Part shown: positions 23,156-35,693 of the stretch, in pieces | How the letters are laid out: each line of letters starts with the position of its first letter | Numbering within the stretch: position 1 is the stretch's first letter | Source of the DNA: Limnoperna fortunei | Taxonomy: Eukaryota; Mollusca; Bivalvia; Mytilida; Modiolidae | DNA length: 64,000 nucleotides | Direction: 5' to 3' | NCBI GenBank assembly: GCA_944474755.1 | Contig: OX104122.1 | Span: 12,844,641-12,908,640 of the forward strand | Program-made: the position numbers and the translations under genes | The notes under the pieces: generated by a model | Database searches by the model: none | The model's input: only the letters and a program-made list of their open reading frames with translations | Told to the model about the DNA's origin: nothing

Positions 23156-23989
23156 GCTAGTAGAGTGAGATGGGATAATACCGCACATACAGATCAAAGG
23201 AAAATACTACAAAATAGCGATAAAGTGCAAGATTTCAATTCACCTTCCTATATACATTCTTATTGGCCTACACAAACTTCTTTCTAATTTGAGTACAGGT
23301 TTGTTGGCGGTCGCGCTGTTCGCTTATTAAAAGTTAATAAAGAGTTGAAATCTTCATGGTGACACCTGATAATAACTTAAATTCAGTATAATAATGTACG
23401 TATAAGATAAATCAAGCCAGTTCAGTTGCTGGTTCTATTTTTCATAACTGCTCAACCCACCCCACCCATCCTTTAAAATGTGTGTGTGTTAGATATCAAG
23501 AAAACAAACATCTTTGAGGATACGAAACGAAATAATTAAAATGTTTTCTTTTAAAAAATCATTCCATAATTTGAACTCGACGGCTTAGTATATAAATTCC
23601 ATAGAGAGTATACATGGAATTTTCTGCGATACCATACCATCAAATCTAGCCTAATGTTAATCACTTATCAAAATCCCGAATTCCCCCCCCCCCTTTTAAA
23701 GCTACCCCCTATTAGTTAGAATTATATCGAACATAGCACGTAGAGGACAGCGAAGCTGCCCGCGAAGAGTGGGGAGCTTTGCAGCAATCTGTATTACGTG
23801 ATCAAATATGCCTTATGTTGATATCCCATCTGGAATTTGGTACTGTAACAAAGTGAATTTTAATTTTTTTCAATTCTCAATATATAATTTGAATTCATTA
23901 TTGCAAGAAAAGTAATATTGTGTTAATCAAAATTTACTTACAAGCTGTTTGCGTTCTTGATTTATTATTTTTTTTAAAGCCTGTTAGAC
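23156..23989. other. Non-coding
   Basis: No gene recognised. A poly-C run lies at about 23683-23693. Confidence 0.5.
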
Positions 23990-24390
23990 AAAACAGTCGC
24001 CGAGACAACAGGTGCTGCACAGCCTTCTGTAATAAGCATTATAGATATCAGCTGTCGTAAAATATTGAAGTTCATTACCAAAGATTACTTCTGTTATGGT
24101 ATTATACAACAACCATCGTCAGATGTTATTTACCATGATATTCACATATTATTACATACATGTATAACGACAAACTGTACTACACCAACCGCTCCATTAA
24201 AAATGTCACCTTTTGTGAGATGAAAGGTAACACAATCTGGATATTTAAGGATGAGACTGTTCTTCGTACGTCGTACGGTATATCGGTCGATAATGACGGA
24301 CACGTGTATGTTGTTAGTAATAAGTGTACTAGTGTAGTAGTGTTGTCTGCTGATGGACAACAGAGTAGACAAATTCTGTCTGAAGTGGTC
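23990..24390 (+). pseudogene. NHL-propeller fragment related to the 16.2-18.0 kb gene
   Basis: 23990-24390 aligns to about 17370-17825 of the B-box/NHL gene. Shared text includes AATAAGCATTAT then GATATCAGC, CGACAAACTGTACTACACC, TCGGTCGATAATGACGGACA and GTCTGCTGATGGACAAC. The segment equal to about 17481-17555 is deleted, the frame is broken before 24160, and only the last two blades are open (24160-24396, 78 residues). There is no B-box, coiled coil or splice acceptor. It ends where the parent reads CTGAGCAAGG. This is a truncated gene-family relic, diverged well beyond the two copies of the 31-bp duplication. Confidence 0.88.
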
Positions 24391-24970
24391 ACATGAAATG
24401 TCATATGATTGTCAGTTTTTAAAGATCGATTTAGAGATTGCAAAAAATAATATGGAATTTTTGTTGTTATTTTTAAATATAACATTTATTTTTTATCGAT
24501 GTCAACTTTATTTTTAAGCCTTTCTTTAAAATTAATTTTAATTTGTTACAGTTTTTTGACGATATCAACTTCCGGACAAAAAAATCAATATAGCGTTAAG
24601 TAGATTTTGATCACGTGATTTCTTGAATACATCTCTGTTTCATGGGCTCATTACTAGGATTGTATGTTGTAATATATATGGAATACTTTTCCTTATGTTG
24701 TATAAACGTTTCGTATTTACAGAACAGTTGTACATGGTTAGTAAACCATACAGTCAGACAGGACACCACCGGTATCTCTTCTTCTGGATGAGAGCGAGTA
24801 CCAGTTGTAGTACTGTTTCATTTCTTTCTGGATTTATCATTTAAATGAACATAGTTGGAAAGTAACATGGCTTCAATGACCTGATTTTGTACTATTTATT
24901 AAACTGAATGGTAAACAGTTTATGTAAGCTCAGATGTGAAACTCTTCAGTTTAGAGCATCGTTGGAAATC

Positions 24971-25211
24971 CACGTCCGGTCACGTTCTCGCTTTGCTACC
25001 ACTTACCGACCGTGGGCACACTTGTAGATATTTTCTCGTTTTCATGAATCGTTAATGTCCTATTTAGATTGGTTGCTTGTACTTCCGGCTATGCTAATCC
25101 AAATAGTTTTATCCAATAAACGTCGTTCCCATATTCATGAAAACGAGAAAATATCTACATATGTGCCCACGGTCGGTAAGTGGTAGCAAAGCGAGAGCGC
25201 AACCGGACGTG
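24971..25211. mobile_element. 241-bp foldback MITE
   Basis: Near-perfect 79-bp inverted ends: 24971-25049 begins CACGTCCGGTCACGTTCTCG and 25133-25211 ends GCAACCGGACGTG. The 83-bp centre is unrelated. The equivalent site in arm A (about 1660-1680) lacks it. A clean target duplication is not visible. Confidence 0.9.
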
Positions 25212-27669
25212 AGTATCCTACAGCTCAATGATGTCCATAATAAACAGGACTCATCTGCAAAATGAAACTTGTCTTGCATATCCCGATTCTTGCCTCTAGC
25301 TACCATGAGTCGTGTATAAATCCATATCATAGAAATTTAAGAGGAACTCATCGTATGACTGATTGTCCAGCATTGTGTACTGTTTCTGGTACTACTTTTA
25401 CATGTACCAAACATTTTCTCTGCCCAGTCGCGAACCTAACGATTAAAATTAACTACATATCAACCCATGGTGGATACCAGGTGGATATATGTGAAATATA
25501 GGTATTTTACTTGTAATTTATATTACCCCTCAAAATATTTTAGCCCTCAAGTCTAAACTATCGCCCTTATAAAGAGTCTTGGGACGATATCAAGGTCGAT
25601 ACGGAAATTCGATTAGATCGTTTTACTGATTTAACAATATAATCAAACCGTATATTGGCATTAGACAGAAAACAGTAATCAATTCAATATCATACAGTCA
25701 CATGAGTGGGGCTGAGCTTTAATCCTTGTTAAACTTTATGCACTTCGACGTTTTCGAGTAGTTGAGTGTTCTGCTCACGAAGTTTTGAACAAATAAAGCA
25801 TAAAAATTATACGGGGCGTGGCAGTGAATCGTTCAATAATGCTAACTGCAGCTTAATCGAGCCATTTTCCGCCATATTGGTATACTATTCTACTGCAGGT
25901 ACAAATATGGCTGGTCTATTTTTAATTGCTCGTACTATGTGACGAAAACAATCTTTGTCAGTAGCATACATTTATATCATGTGTTTTCACATGTTATTAT
26001 AGAGAATTCTTTCCACATGATTAGAATTCTTTAACTAATTCTAATATTTAAGTATCAGTCCACGTAAGAATCAGGCAAAATGCATACATGTGATGGCACA
26101 TGAAGGAAAAAAACGCAAACTTTTGACCATGGAATTTGATAAAACTATCCAATATAACAACATTCTAATTCATTAAAGTTCTGAATTATTTTGCCTTTTT
26201 AAGGTATTATCATTTGAAATTTAGTTGAATAGTACAGTGAAAAATGTCGGGAAATTTTCCCGCCAAATTTTTCTCTATATAACCAGTCAAAAATTATCTA
26301 GGCAATTGACACGTTTTCAAATGTAAAATCTTGTTAGAATTTGTGTTTATATCAAAATGAATGCATCTAAGCCAAAAAAGCTAAATACAAAATTTTTGAT
26401 GTGCCGCCCACTGCCTGACCCTTAGCTAGAATACTACTTAACACACATTCTTTATGGCGTAAATATGATTTGGTTACACAGTTTACTAAGAATTATTGAT
26501 TAAATATCACACGATGTTTATTTCATAAGTTTTCTAATTACATAACGTTAGTTGATTAAAGAACGCACATTATATTTTAAAATATGCGTCGTTTACGTAA
26601 AGAAGTTAAATACAATCTTGATGCTTCAAGATCATAAAGAAGAATATCAATATCAAACACGCTTTATTCATTCGAGTCAAAGTATAAAATATGTTTTCAA
26701 AAATAGGTAAATATGATGATATATCTTGGTAGATTGTTTTAATTACCAGAATAAGATCATATTGTGATTATCAGTCATCAGATAAGTCGTCATGCGAGTA
26801 AACAGGAATTAAGGTTGGGAGGTTTGGGGGTTAGATGGGCTCCATCCCACTGAAGCCCATGAAATTTTATATTTTAACCAATTTTGATAAAGAAAAGTAA
26901 TAGTTAATTTGTGTTTTTGGATACGCCACTGTCAATCGTGTCTGTGTTGTCTAGTCATTCATCTACATTTGATCACGTATCGGTCATTAGTCGATTAGGG
27001 TTTTGAGTCGAGGCTGAATTTGGACAAAGATCACTAGTTTTCCTGCAAGCACCACTGATATAGATGAAACAATTCTAAATGTAGAAGAAAATCCTAAAAG
27101 AATTAACAAATCGAAACAACAAGCAAACTTTACACAATAAAATTATAACACTGGCAGCACGTCACTAATAAAAGGAAGGATCATACTAATCGTAACAAAA
27201 CTAGATTGAATTTACAATACTAACACATTGCCCCTGCGCCAACGAGGATAACAATATTGATATCATGAGAGTGTCTGTTAGTGATGCCAATAGATTCTAT
27301 GGTAATGTATGTAAAATTTATAATTTTCTATGAAGTTTGGTGACATGTAAAAATCCATGCATGAAGGTAATAACAAAATACCGAATACCGTGGAAACTGT
27401 CAAAACAGACAATTCACAAATCAAAGTCTGAAAAACCAACAAACTCCATAACCAACAACCAAAAATATAGTAGCTACAACATAAAACAAAATATTGGCAC
27501 ATTCCAATTCACGATACAAGTATGAACATGTACAGCAAAGTCTCAATTTTGAAATATTTTTTTTTATAATAGGCTATATAATTATAAATGTCATCATGTT
27601 TCTTTCTTTTACGTAATGAATCATTATCCAATAAGTTCATGTTGTTTGCTTTTCTTTCACTATTAACAC

Positions 27670-27895
27670 ATTATGTTAAAAGTTTGAGCATTACTGCGTT
27701 TAAGGTGTACAAGACTGCACCTTAGTTGACAAGGATGCCCAGTTTTTATGCTAAAGGTCGTGGTTTTTACTGAGGACGCGGGCTTCCTCTGGTGGGTTTT
27801 ACCATGCACTCTGGCTTTCCTTTCCAAGAAATGTACGGATTGATATACATAGATGATAAAATTGCTGAAAGTGCATTAAACCAAATTCAAATAAA
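27670..27895 (+). mobile_element. Degenerate SINE in arm B
   Basis: Contains GACAAGGATGCCCAG, CTAAAGGTCGTGG, GGGCTTCCTCTGG and GATTGATATACATAGATGAT followed by GCTGAAAGTG. It is the orthologous-position counterpart of 3525-3705. Confidence 0.65.
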
Positions 27896-28035
27896 CATAT
27901 TAACCGAAGTTTCTAGCTCATTCCGCTTACCCAACATTTTGACGGAAATGATCAAGAAATATTCCGAGTAATCCTTTATTAGAGGCCTCACAAATTGTTT
28001 GCAAATTCATATACGGATTTCAATTACAAACCCTC

Positions 28036-30949
28036 TATCAGTTGTACTAAAGTTGTAAGTTGGGTTTCTTTCGATAGCTATATATTAAATTAGGTGAATA
28101 AACATTTCACCAAAGATAAACAGATTATAAAGTGACTCGGGTAAAGGCTAAAAAAAAACAAATTGGAAGGAAATTTTCAGATGTTTATTTATTCGCGTAG
28201 AGTTTAATTTTATCTACCAATTCCTAAAAAGAATGATGTTTCAAATCCGGTTACGGCTATCTACACCTTGCTAAGAGAAAACGTTAGAATATACAAATAT
28301 TTATTTTTTTAAATATAGCTGTAAATTTAGACAATGGCATAAAATATTGTTTTGATCAATAAAAAAATTTTTTTCACGAAAACATTGAAAGCAAAGCCCG
28401 ATAGTGATATGTTTCTGTATTTCTTTCATACATTTCAAGGTTTTGTTGACATATCATTTTCGTGTAAATGAAGAAAATATTGTGATCAAATAAATATATC
28501 AATCAAATATGTTGCATATCAAAGGCATGTTCTCATGCATCTTATAGTATTGTTAAAATATAAAAATAATGGAGACAGGGATTGAATCGAATACAAAGTA
28601 CCATTAATACATTAAAAATTGGAGACTTTTTTATTTATATATTTAAAAATCAGAAATTGTTACTAGACATAGTTCTCTGGTATGAGAGGAGCAGCAGTAC
28701 TTTTTCTCTCCGTTGCCAATAAGGACACGTTTGTTAGAAAATAGTTAGAAATATCTCATATGAAAACCTATACAATTATAGTCGAGTGTATAAGTTGATA
28801 TTGATTTCTTGATCCATTCAAAATCATATTGACTTATAAAAATGACTAATCATGTTATGACATAATTCTATCATAAATATTAGTGAAATTTAAAGCAAGT
28901 ATTGTCGATCAGAAAAACGAAGATGAAAGCGAGTTAACATCGATTTTTTACAGGAAAACGAAAGTGCTAGCTAATCAAAATGAATCTATCAGATGCATAA
29001 CAAAATTGCAAACAATAAGAATACTAATAATCGTAGGTCTATATTTAACATAATTCTATAAACATGACAGACAAATGCATTAATTCACCTATTGAAGACA
29101 GCATTATTTTAAAAAAAAACTATAATGATATACGACATTGAATATTTGCGAAAAAATCTATATTTTTTTTACTTAAAACTGGCTTCGCAATTTAGATTAA
29201 TTTTGATATTTTATTTACGGACAGTAATTAGTTTAAATACTACTCAGAAATATTAAGAGCCAGTCTACAAAACAACCAGTTGACGCTTTTGAAAACTGTC
29301 AAATAATTATGCATACTTGAAAGATATATGCATAGAAAGTTGTTTAACACCAATAAAAAATGTTCACACTGTTTCTATTTTTAGAAACAGTGAATTTTTT
29401 TTAGTCTCATCTAAGAGTTCAAATTTTCTGATTTTCAACTAAAAAGTATCCACTTTTAATGATGGCACTCTGGAAAAAATACAAATAGGTACTGTTATCA
29501 TATGATATCAAGATAAAAAATAGGTCACCTTTTACAGAAATATTTGCTGAACAAAGTAAAATCATAGAAATTAGCACCTACCAAGAATTTTACAAGAATT
29601 TCAAATCATGCATATAGCTCGACGGCTTATATTTGGTCGTCTATTCCATCAAAGTGAACTCCTCAATTTAATTAAATTGATTAATTCCTTCTTGTACTTG
29701 ACTTAAATAAATAATACATGAATGGGCTAGTTTTGCAAATAACAGGTTAAGATTTACAGTCTTTGAAAGATTGCCTATTTTGGTAAAGATTTGCGCGATT
29801 TTACCAGATAATATGATGTGTATTTGCATTTCTTTCTTTTTGTTGTCAACATCTATAGGTACATGTTGGTCACACATAGTCTTCGCACCCACTAAATTCA
29901 ACGGTTTGCTATTTAAGGTAAAATTTCAAGTCAAAAATGTTAAAATCCTTCACTTTATAAACTGGAGGCCCACCTTGGTGTCCTAAGGACCCCCCTTTTA
30001 CAACTTATGTTTCACTACGTTTTTGTTTATCTTGGATTCAAGTGGTCGTACTTATGACATAACATACACATTTGACTGAAAATACGAGTTTTCTTTTATA
30101 TGCGATCTCCAAGTAGGGTCCTTTCTCCAAGTTTTTGTGACGTGGGCCTATCTTGAGGATTTTCCATATTTGTATTGAAATGACAAGGAACAACTTTCTA
30201 ATATAATTTGTTAATATTTTCACCAAAAGTTCTGCCTTAATCTGTTTATTTAAGTCATGTCTAGAACAGTAAAACTGAAGGAGAACTTCTGTATAGTTGC
30301 TTTGTAAACATAATATAAAGTACAGACAAGAGAGATAATTACAGTAATATTTAAAAGTGGGGGTTCCCAAGAAGATATCTAAAGTAGATATGTAATTTCT
30401 AAAATGACGGATAAAAATTGGATTGCTTATTTAATTTTAACTGCTTCTGATTTAAATAAGTAATTTCCAAAGTATTAATGCACACAAAAACAACTTGTTT
30501 AGTTAGTATTTGTTCGAAATAAGCACGAACATGAGTCAATATTCCGTCTCAAATTTAACCATCTTTAAGCAACAAAAAGAACCTCAACTAATAATTTGCA
30601 AAGGTAGATAAATAAAAGCATGAGAATTAAATCCAAGATGGACCGATTTCAGCAAAACACAGATACATTCAGGTGTTCACCTTATGAATATACCTCAAGG
30701 AGAAATGAGTCTAGATAAATCCAGTTAAGTTGTCATTGCAAGCCCAGGCACGTTTCAACGTGAATGAATTGTATATTATGTTTACTTAATTACCCGTGGT
30801 ATTTTATATCGGACATTAATGCACGTCGCCACGTCAAAACTGTATTAAGAATGTTATGCACATGAATACCACTCAGGTTTATTGATCGTGTTCGTGTACT
30901 ACCCTTAAATTTCGAAAAATAAATTAATTCTAAGAATTTTTTTATTTTC
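28036..30949. other. Gene-free AT-rich stretch
   Basis: No gene, SINE or clear transposon is recognised across 2.9 kb. A small hairpin lies at 29367-29392 (CACTGTTTCTA / TAGAAACAGTG). The longest open frame (minus, 30038-30370, 110 codons) has no recognisable domain or coding-like features. Confidence 0.5.
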
Positions 30950-31142
30950 GAGGTGTAGATAGCCTTAGCTGGATTGGGTTTAACGTTTTGGATTTGAATT
31001 TCAATGATAAAAGCTCTCCAACATCTTAATCATTTGGATTTTAATGCTGTTTGGATTCGAGCGCCACTGGTGTGTATTGATTAGACGAAACGCGCGTCTG
31101 GGGAAGTAAATTCTATTAACCGTAATATCTTTGAAGACATTT
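30950..31142 (+). repeat. AGACGAAACGCGCGTCT-core dispersed repeat, copy 1
   Basis: Order of words: GGTGTAGATAGCCTTAGC, GTTTAACGTTTTGGA, AAAAGCTCTCCAACATCTT, GAGCGCCACTGG, AGACGAAACGCGCGTCT, AAATTCTATTAACC, TATCTTTGAAGAC. The same order is found at 31310-31500 and 48118-48290. Confidence 0.85.
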
Positions 31143-31309
31143 TATTTGCAACCAATTGGTCGATGCCTCTGCTGGTGGACTGTTAGTTCCCGAGGGTATT
31201 GCAATACCAGTAGTCAGGCTTCGGTGAAATCATTGAGTCTTTCAGTGATAAAGTCATCGTCTACATTTCCTGCAATTAAATGTCGAAAATAGTTAAATTC
31301 TAATGTTTT

Positions 31310-31500
31310 TATATTTAAGGTGTCGATAGCCTTAACCGGATTTGGTTCGACTTTTTGGATTTAAATTTTGATAATAAAAGTTCTACAACATCTTGGTAAT
31401 TTGGATTTTAATGTTGTTGAATTCGAGCGCCAATGATGCATCTTGATTAGACGAAACACCCGTCTGGTGAGGTTAATTCTATTAACCTTAGTATCTTTGA
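31310..31500 (+). repeat. AGACGAAACGCGCGTCT-core dispersed repeat, copy 2
   Basis: Same order of words as copy 1 from GGTGTCGATAGCCTTAACC to TAGTATCTTTGATTA, with a mutated core (AGACGAAACACCCGTCT). The two copies lie about 360 bp apart in the same orientation. Confidence 0.82.
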
Positions 31501-32423
31501 TTATACTTTCGTTTTAGTACTAATTTTATCACGGTAAACAGCTGGTTTTGCGATGTGGCTGATTCTTCTCATTTTATCGTTAAGTATAATAAATTGTTTT
31601 AAACATTTATTAGTATTATTAATTAACACTTGTTATTGAAATTCTCTCTTCGCTAACGTTTTAATGATATGCCCAGATATAATATTGATCGAATTGTAAA
31701 CAAAGCTTCACTTTTACAGTGCATCGTTTGACATTTATATAAATATTTATTCTTTTATATATAGTTATTAAATCCATCTTTTGACATGATCATCGATGAT
31801 AAAGACACGCTCTAACATCCGTGGTTTGCTTGCAATTAATCGCTAATTGTTAAAACATTAGTTACGTTTATTATCTTGACGACACACTACTCACAAAAGG
31901 TGAAACAATTATTTTCTTGCCTTATACTGTTGTCTTCGATCAAAAAAAGTTAAGAGCGATTTTGTGACTATTTTGATAGACTTAATAAAATTTATAGAAT
32001 TAATTGATTTCAAAAACATCATAAATTAATAAAAGTTTAGTAATTATGTACAAATCGTTGTTAGTACCAATACGTCACAATTTGGATATCAGTCAAAAAC
32101 ATTAAGAAGAATATGATCATCTCAGCCTTAAGCCTTGAGATTAATAATGTATTCAATTTAAAACTTACCACGTTACTTAATTGTGATGATTGAATGCGTT
32201 CATGGCTTTACCATAATAACGCCTATTAATTCAAAAGAATCTATGATGAGAGCCAATGAAAACGCAACAGTAATATTTACATAAATAGATTTTTATACAG
32301 AAACAACATCAATATAAACAACTGGTATATTTTAAAGTTCTGAACAATAGCAATAAATCGACGCAAGTGTTTGAAATTAATGTTTATTCTTTTCTGTTCA
32401 ACGAATCACTTAAGTACTCGCAG
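31501..32423. other. Non-coding
   Basis: No gene or repeat recognised. The end of the Tc1-like element may lie near 32350-32420. Confidence 0.45.
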
Positions 32424-33415
32424 TCAATTTTGAATTTCCAATTGACAATAACGAATGTGTCCACCATTCGCTGCAACACATGCTCGACATGTCAATGACA
32501 TTGATCGGATAAGATGACGAATTCGTTTTTGTGGAATATTGTTCCATTCCCTTTGCAACACAGTTTAGAGATGACGTAGCGTGATCGTCGGTGGTTGGCT
32601 TGTCCAAGTTGATTCCATAGGTGTCATATCGATCACAAGTAAGAAGAAAACGTTGGCCATGGAAGAAGGCGCACATTGCTTGCGTTCAGGAAGGCACCTG
32701 TGACGCGAGCGAAATGAGCGCGGGCGTTGTCTTGTTGAAAAACGTCAACATCCTTATATCCACGTAGAAACGGTATAACAAAATGTCAAAACACCTCATC
32801 AATGTAGCGGTGAGCCGTCAAATTTCCATTAATCACAATCAGATTTGTCCGGTGATTCGAGGAAATGTCTCCCCAAACCATAACGCATCCGCCAACCCAA
32901 CGGTCTGTCTCTTGAACACATGGATCAGCGTATCGTTCATCTCGACGACTTCAAACACGTGTTCGTCTGTCGCTGTGTCTCAAGTTTAAACGCGATGCAT
33001 CGGACCACAACACAGATGCCCATTGTACTTGTACCCGTCGTTGACGCGCTCGTGTTCATGCAAGTCGGTATCGATGCCGCTGTGTGAGCATGTTTTTTCG
33101 GAAAGGTCTTGCTCCGAGTCAATTTTGGCGTAGTCGAAGTCTAACTGTATTGGATTTAATTTGCCTTATGTGCGTTCCAATCGTCCCACGTGCCATCTGT
33201 ACGGCGATTCGGAATCGATCTCTTAAATGCTGGAGGCGAATGTAACGGTCTTGTTGATGGGTCGTTGCTTGTTGTCTTCTTTGGCGTGGCCTGTACTTGA
33301 CCCGTCTGCTGATGTTGTTGGGATGAGCGAGTAATTGTCGACGGTGAAAAATGTATCCGACGAGCGATATCACGTCGATACATCCCTCATTGAATCATGC
33401 TCAAAACATTACGTG
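32424..33415 (-). pseudogene. Tc1-like transposase, inactivated
   Basis: Read on the minus strand in shifting frames, it shows the family order: a helix-turn-helix region (RRDIARRIHFSPSTI), then HQQDRYIRLQHLRDRF, WSDAS with the first catalytic Asp, RWVGGCVMVWGDISSNHRT, GNLTAHRYIDEV, FQQDNARAHFAR with the second Asp, LLPWPTFSS, HLW, and a C-terminal WNNIPQ...SM...GGHIRY region. The third acidic site (usual SPDLNPIE) is degraded with stops. There are several frameshifts, so no protein can be made. Length is near the usual ~340 codons. Terminal inverted repeats could not be placed with confidence. Confidence 0.93.
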
Positions 33416-35693
33416 GCTGGTTGTCTGAAAGCCTTAGCATTATCACATTTGTATAGAGAAAGACTTGAAAATTTAAGACGGGATTTTTCTAGCCGTAAGA
33501 AAATTTTAATAAATGGACTTGGTTTAAGGTTAATGATGCATGTCTATTTGTCAAAAAACCCCACAAAATTTCATGCGTTTGTACGTTGTTACAGTAGAAA
33601 ATTAAGTTTTAAAAACCGGTGACCATTAATGTATCGATTGGTTGCTTATTGATTTTAAATACACCCCCTTTTGCAAATTTATTAAACTTTTACACACATC
33701 AAAAATATTCCAAAACTAAAGTGTTGCGTGTTATTATTATTATTTATTTACAATATTTATAAAGCGCCTATCTAATAAGCATATTACTCTAAGCGCTGTA
33801 CAATTAATATACAATAAGGTGAGGTAAAACATTAAAATAGATAACATGTATAATCATGATAATACAATACATTCACTTAAAACATGAGTAGCAATGTATT
33901 GAACATAAAACAAAAGACAATATGAACTGACATTTAACTATTTATGCAGGGTGAGATATATTATTTTTAGAAAATACATTAATTTAAAAATTAATAGAGT
34001 TTAAAAAAAAAGAAAATAAAATAATCTAAATTTAATCAAATATTAGATGAAAAACTCTAAAATAACTTATCATTCTAGGAACAATTTAACAAATCAATAT
34101 AAAAGAGCAAGGGAACAAACGATTAAAATAATAAAACTAATGCATGTATAGCAAAGATCAAAATAAAATCTAAAAAATTTAACTTCAACGAAATCTATCA
34201 AGTCAAATAACTACTATAAAAATAAAAGTTCAAAACCCTAGTTTGCGAAGTTAAAAGTATTAAAAAAAATATTTTAACCGAGTTAATAATATTTATCAAA
34301 TAAAAGGTAAGTAATACGTATACAGATAGAGAAATATTCAAAGCAGATACCAAAACAACTGTCCAATATCGCAGCAAATAAACAAATCAGTTTCAAACCC
34401 TATATGCTAATCGAAAAAAATGAGTCTTTAGAAGCTTCTTAAAAACGTTAATTGACTCAGAGTGTTGCAGTCAGTATACATAAATGAAAACGAGAAATTA
34501 ATTGTGGAAAAATGGAGATAACACCTGCAATAACATTAGCAATTAAATATTATTGTATTACACTTAAATGTGTCCATGGCGGATCCATGGGAGTCCGGTA
34601 CCCCGTTTTGAAGCAGCATCCAAAAATGTGTCAATAAGTAGATTTAATTAAAAAGAATTACTGAGCTTGCAGCTCTTATACATCCGCCACTGTGTGTATC
34701 AACAATTTGTCAGCAGCGCAATCAATTAAAAATATTTGTATTTTTTTATTTTGCTTGAAAATTGTTATACACGGTATATGTTGAATCTGTAGTTGGTCAT
34801 TAATGCCTCTCTATATGGCGGATAAATAATTTACTCCTTTTTTTCAAGCTTTCTTAAGAAAGTATTACATCAGACAATGATGCTCAACTTGTTTGGAAAC
34901 GTCCCCACATCTTGCAAAATAAAGATCAATGTACTTAAATTTAAAAAAAGAAGTAAGCAACACTTTATTTTTTTCCAATGGCAGTCAAAAGTTCGTATAT
35001 ATATTGGTATATAACCGTCGCCTCAGATAAACTATTGTTTTCAACTTGTTCTCGTTGAGTATATAGTTCTAATCCTGATAGAGGGACGTTAATGTATCAC
35101 TGAAGTAAAAAAATCAAGCAATCAATTAATACAAGATTGGTGTATTCACCTGACATATTGAGGACAATTTATGACGACTTTCTCACCATCTTTTCTAAAT
35201 TGTTTTGCGTTTTAGCATAAATAAATATACATTAAACGGCTTCAAATGTGTACAAATGTGGTGATGAGACAACCTATTTCACAGGAAACTAAAATTTCCC
35301 GTCTGACTGTTATTTTCTACTATCTACACCGATTATGCACTTTATAGTTAACCTACACAACAGTTATACTGCCTGTTTTATTAATCAATCTTATTTTAAC
35401 AAGATTGTTAAATGACGTAAACATATTTAAACATGATTATTTAAAAATGTTATTAACGTTTTTACCTCTATATACCTTTACCGTAAAACAACTATTAATC
35501 GATGTCATTCGATTAATGTGAACGGTACATCCGCGTATATTCTCAAATCTTTTATCCAAACCAATGCATACACTTCAAAGAATAAACCAGTCGTAGGAAC
35601 AAATAAATTTAGATATTGACAGGAAGCAAATGAAAGTAATAGGAAAACATATAAGCAACATAATAAATAGGTCAAACAATATTATAAAAATGT
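33416..35693. other. Gene-free; two decayed repeat scraps
   Basis: 33735-33820 holds an ATT-repeat followed by AAAGCGCCTATCTAATAAG then AAGCGCTGTACAAT, which looks like a decayed dispersed repeat. 34975-35125 is a highly diverged copy of the ~370-bp repeat (CCAATGGCAGTCAAAAGTT, TTCAACTTGTTCTCGTTGAG). AATAAA on the minus strand at 35377-35382 could serve the neighbouring Mab-21 gene. Otherwise nothing. Confidence 0.45.

Larger units (their letters stand above)
24630..28035 (+). repeat. Segmental duplication, arm B (partner 1325-3850)
   Basis: Colinear with arm A and about 0.9 kb longer, because of the MITE at 24971-25211, a stretch around 26060-26430 and other indels. The NHL fragment lies about 240 bp upstream and is not part of the matched region. 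No gene seen. Confidence 0.8.

Noticed and set aside
30038..30370. 110-codon minus-strand open frame
   Set aside because: No recognisable domain, low complexity, no splice or start context, and no similarity within the window.
32424..33415. Active Tc1-like transposase
   Set aside because: There are multiple frameshifts and stops, and the third catalytic acidic site is lost.
33735..33820. Possible end of a named dispersed repeat
   Set aside because: The AAAGCGC...AAGCGCTGTAC text looks repeat-like, but one decayed copy is too little to define a family.
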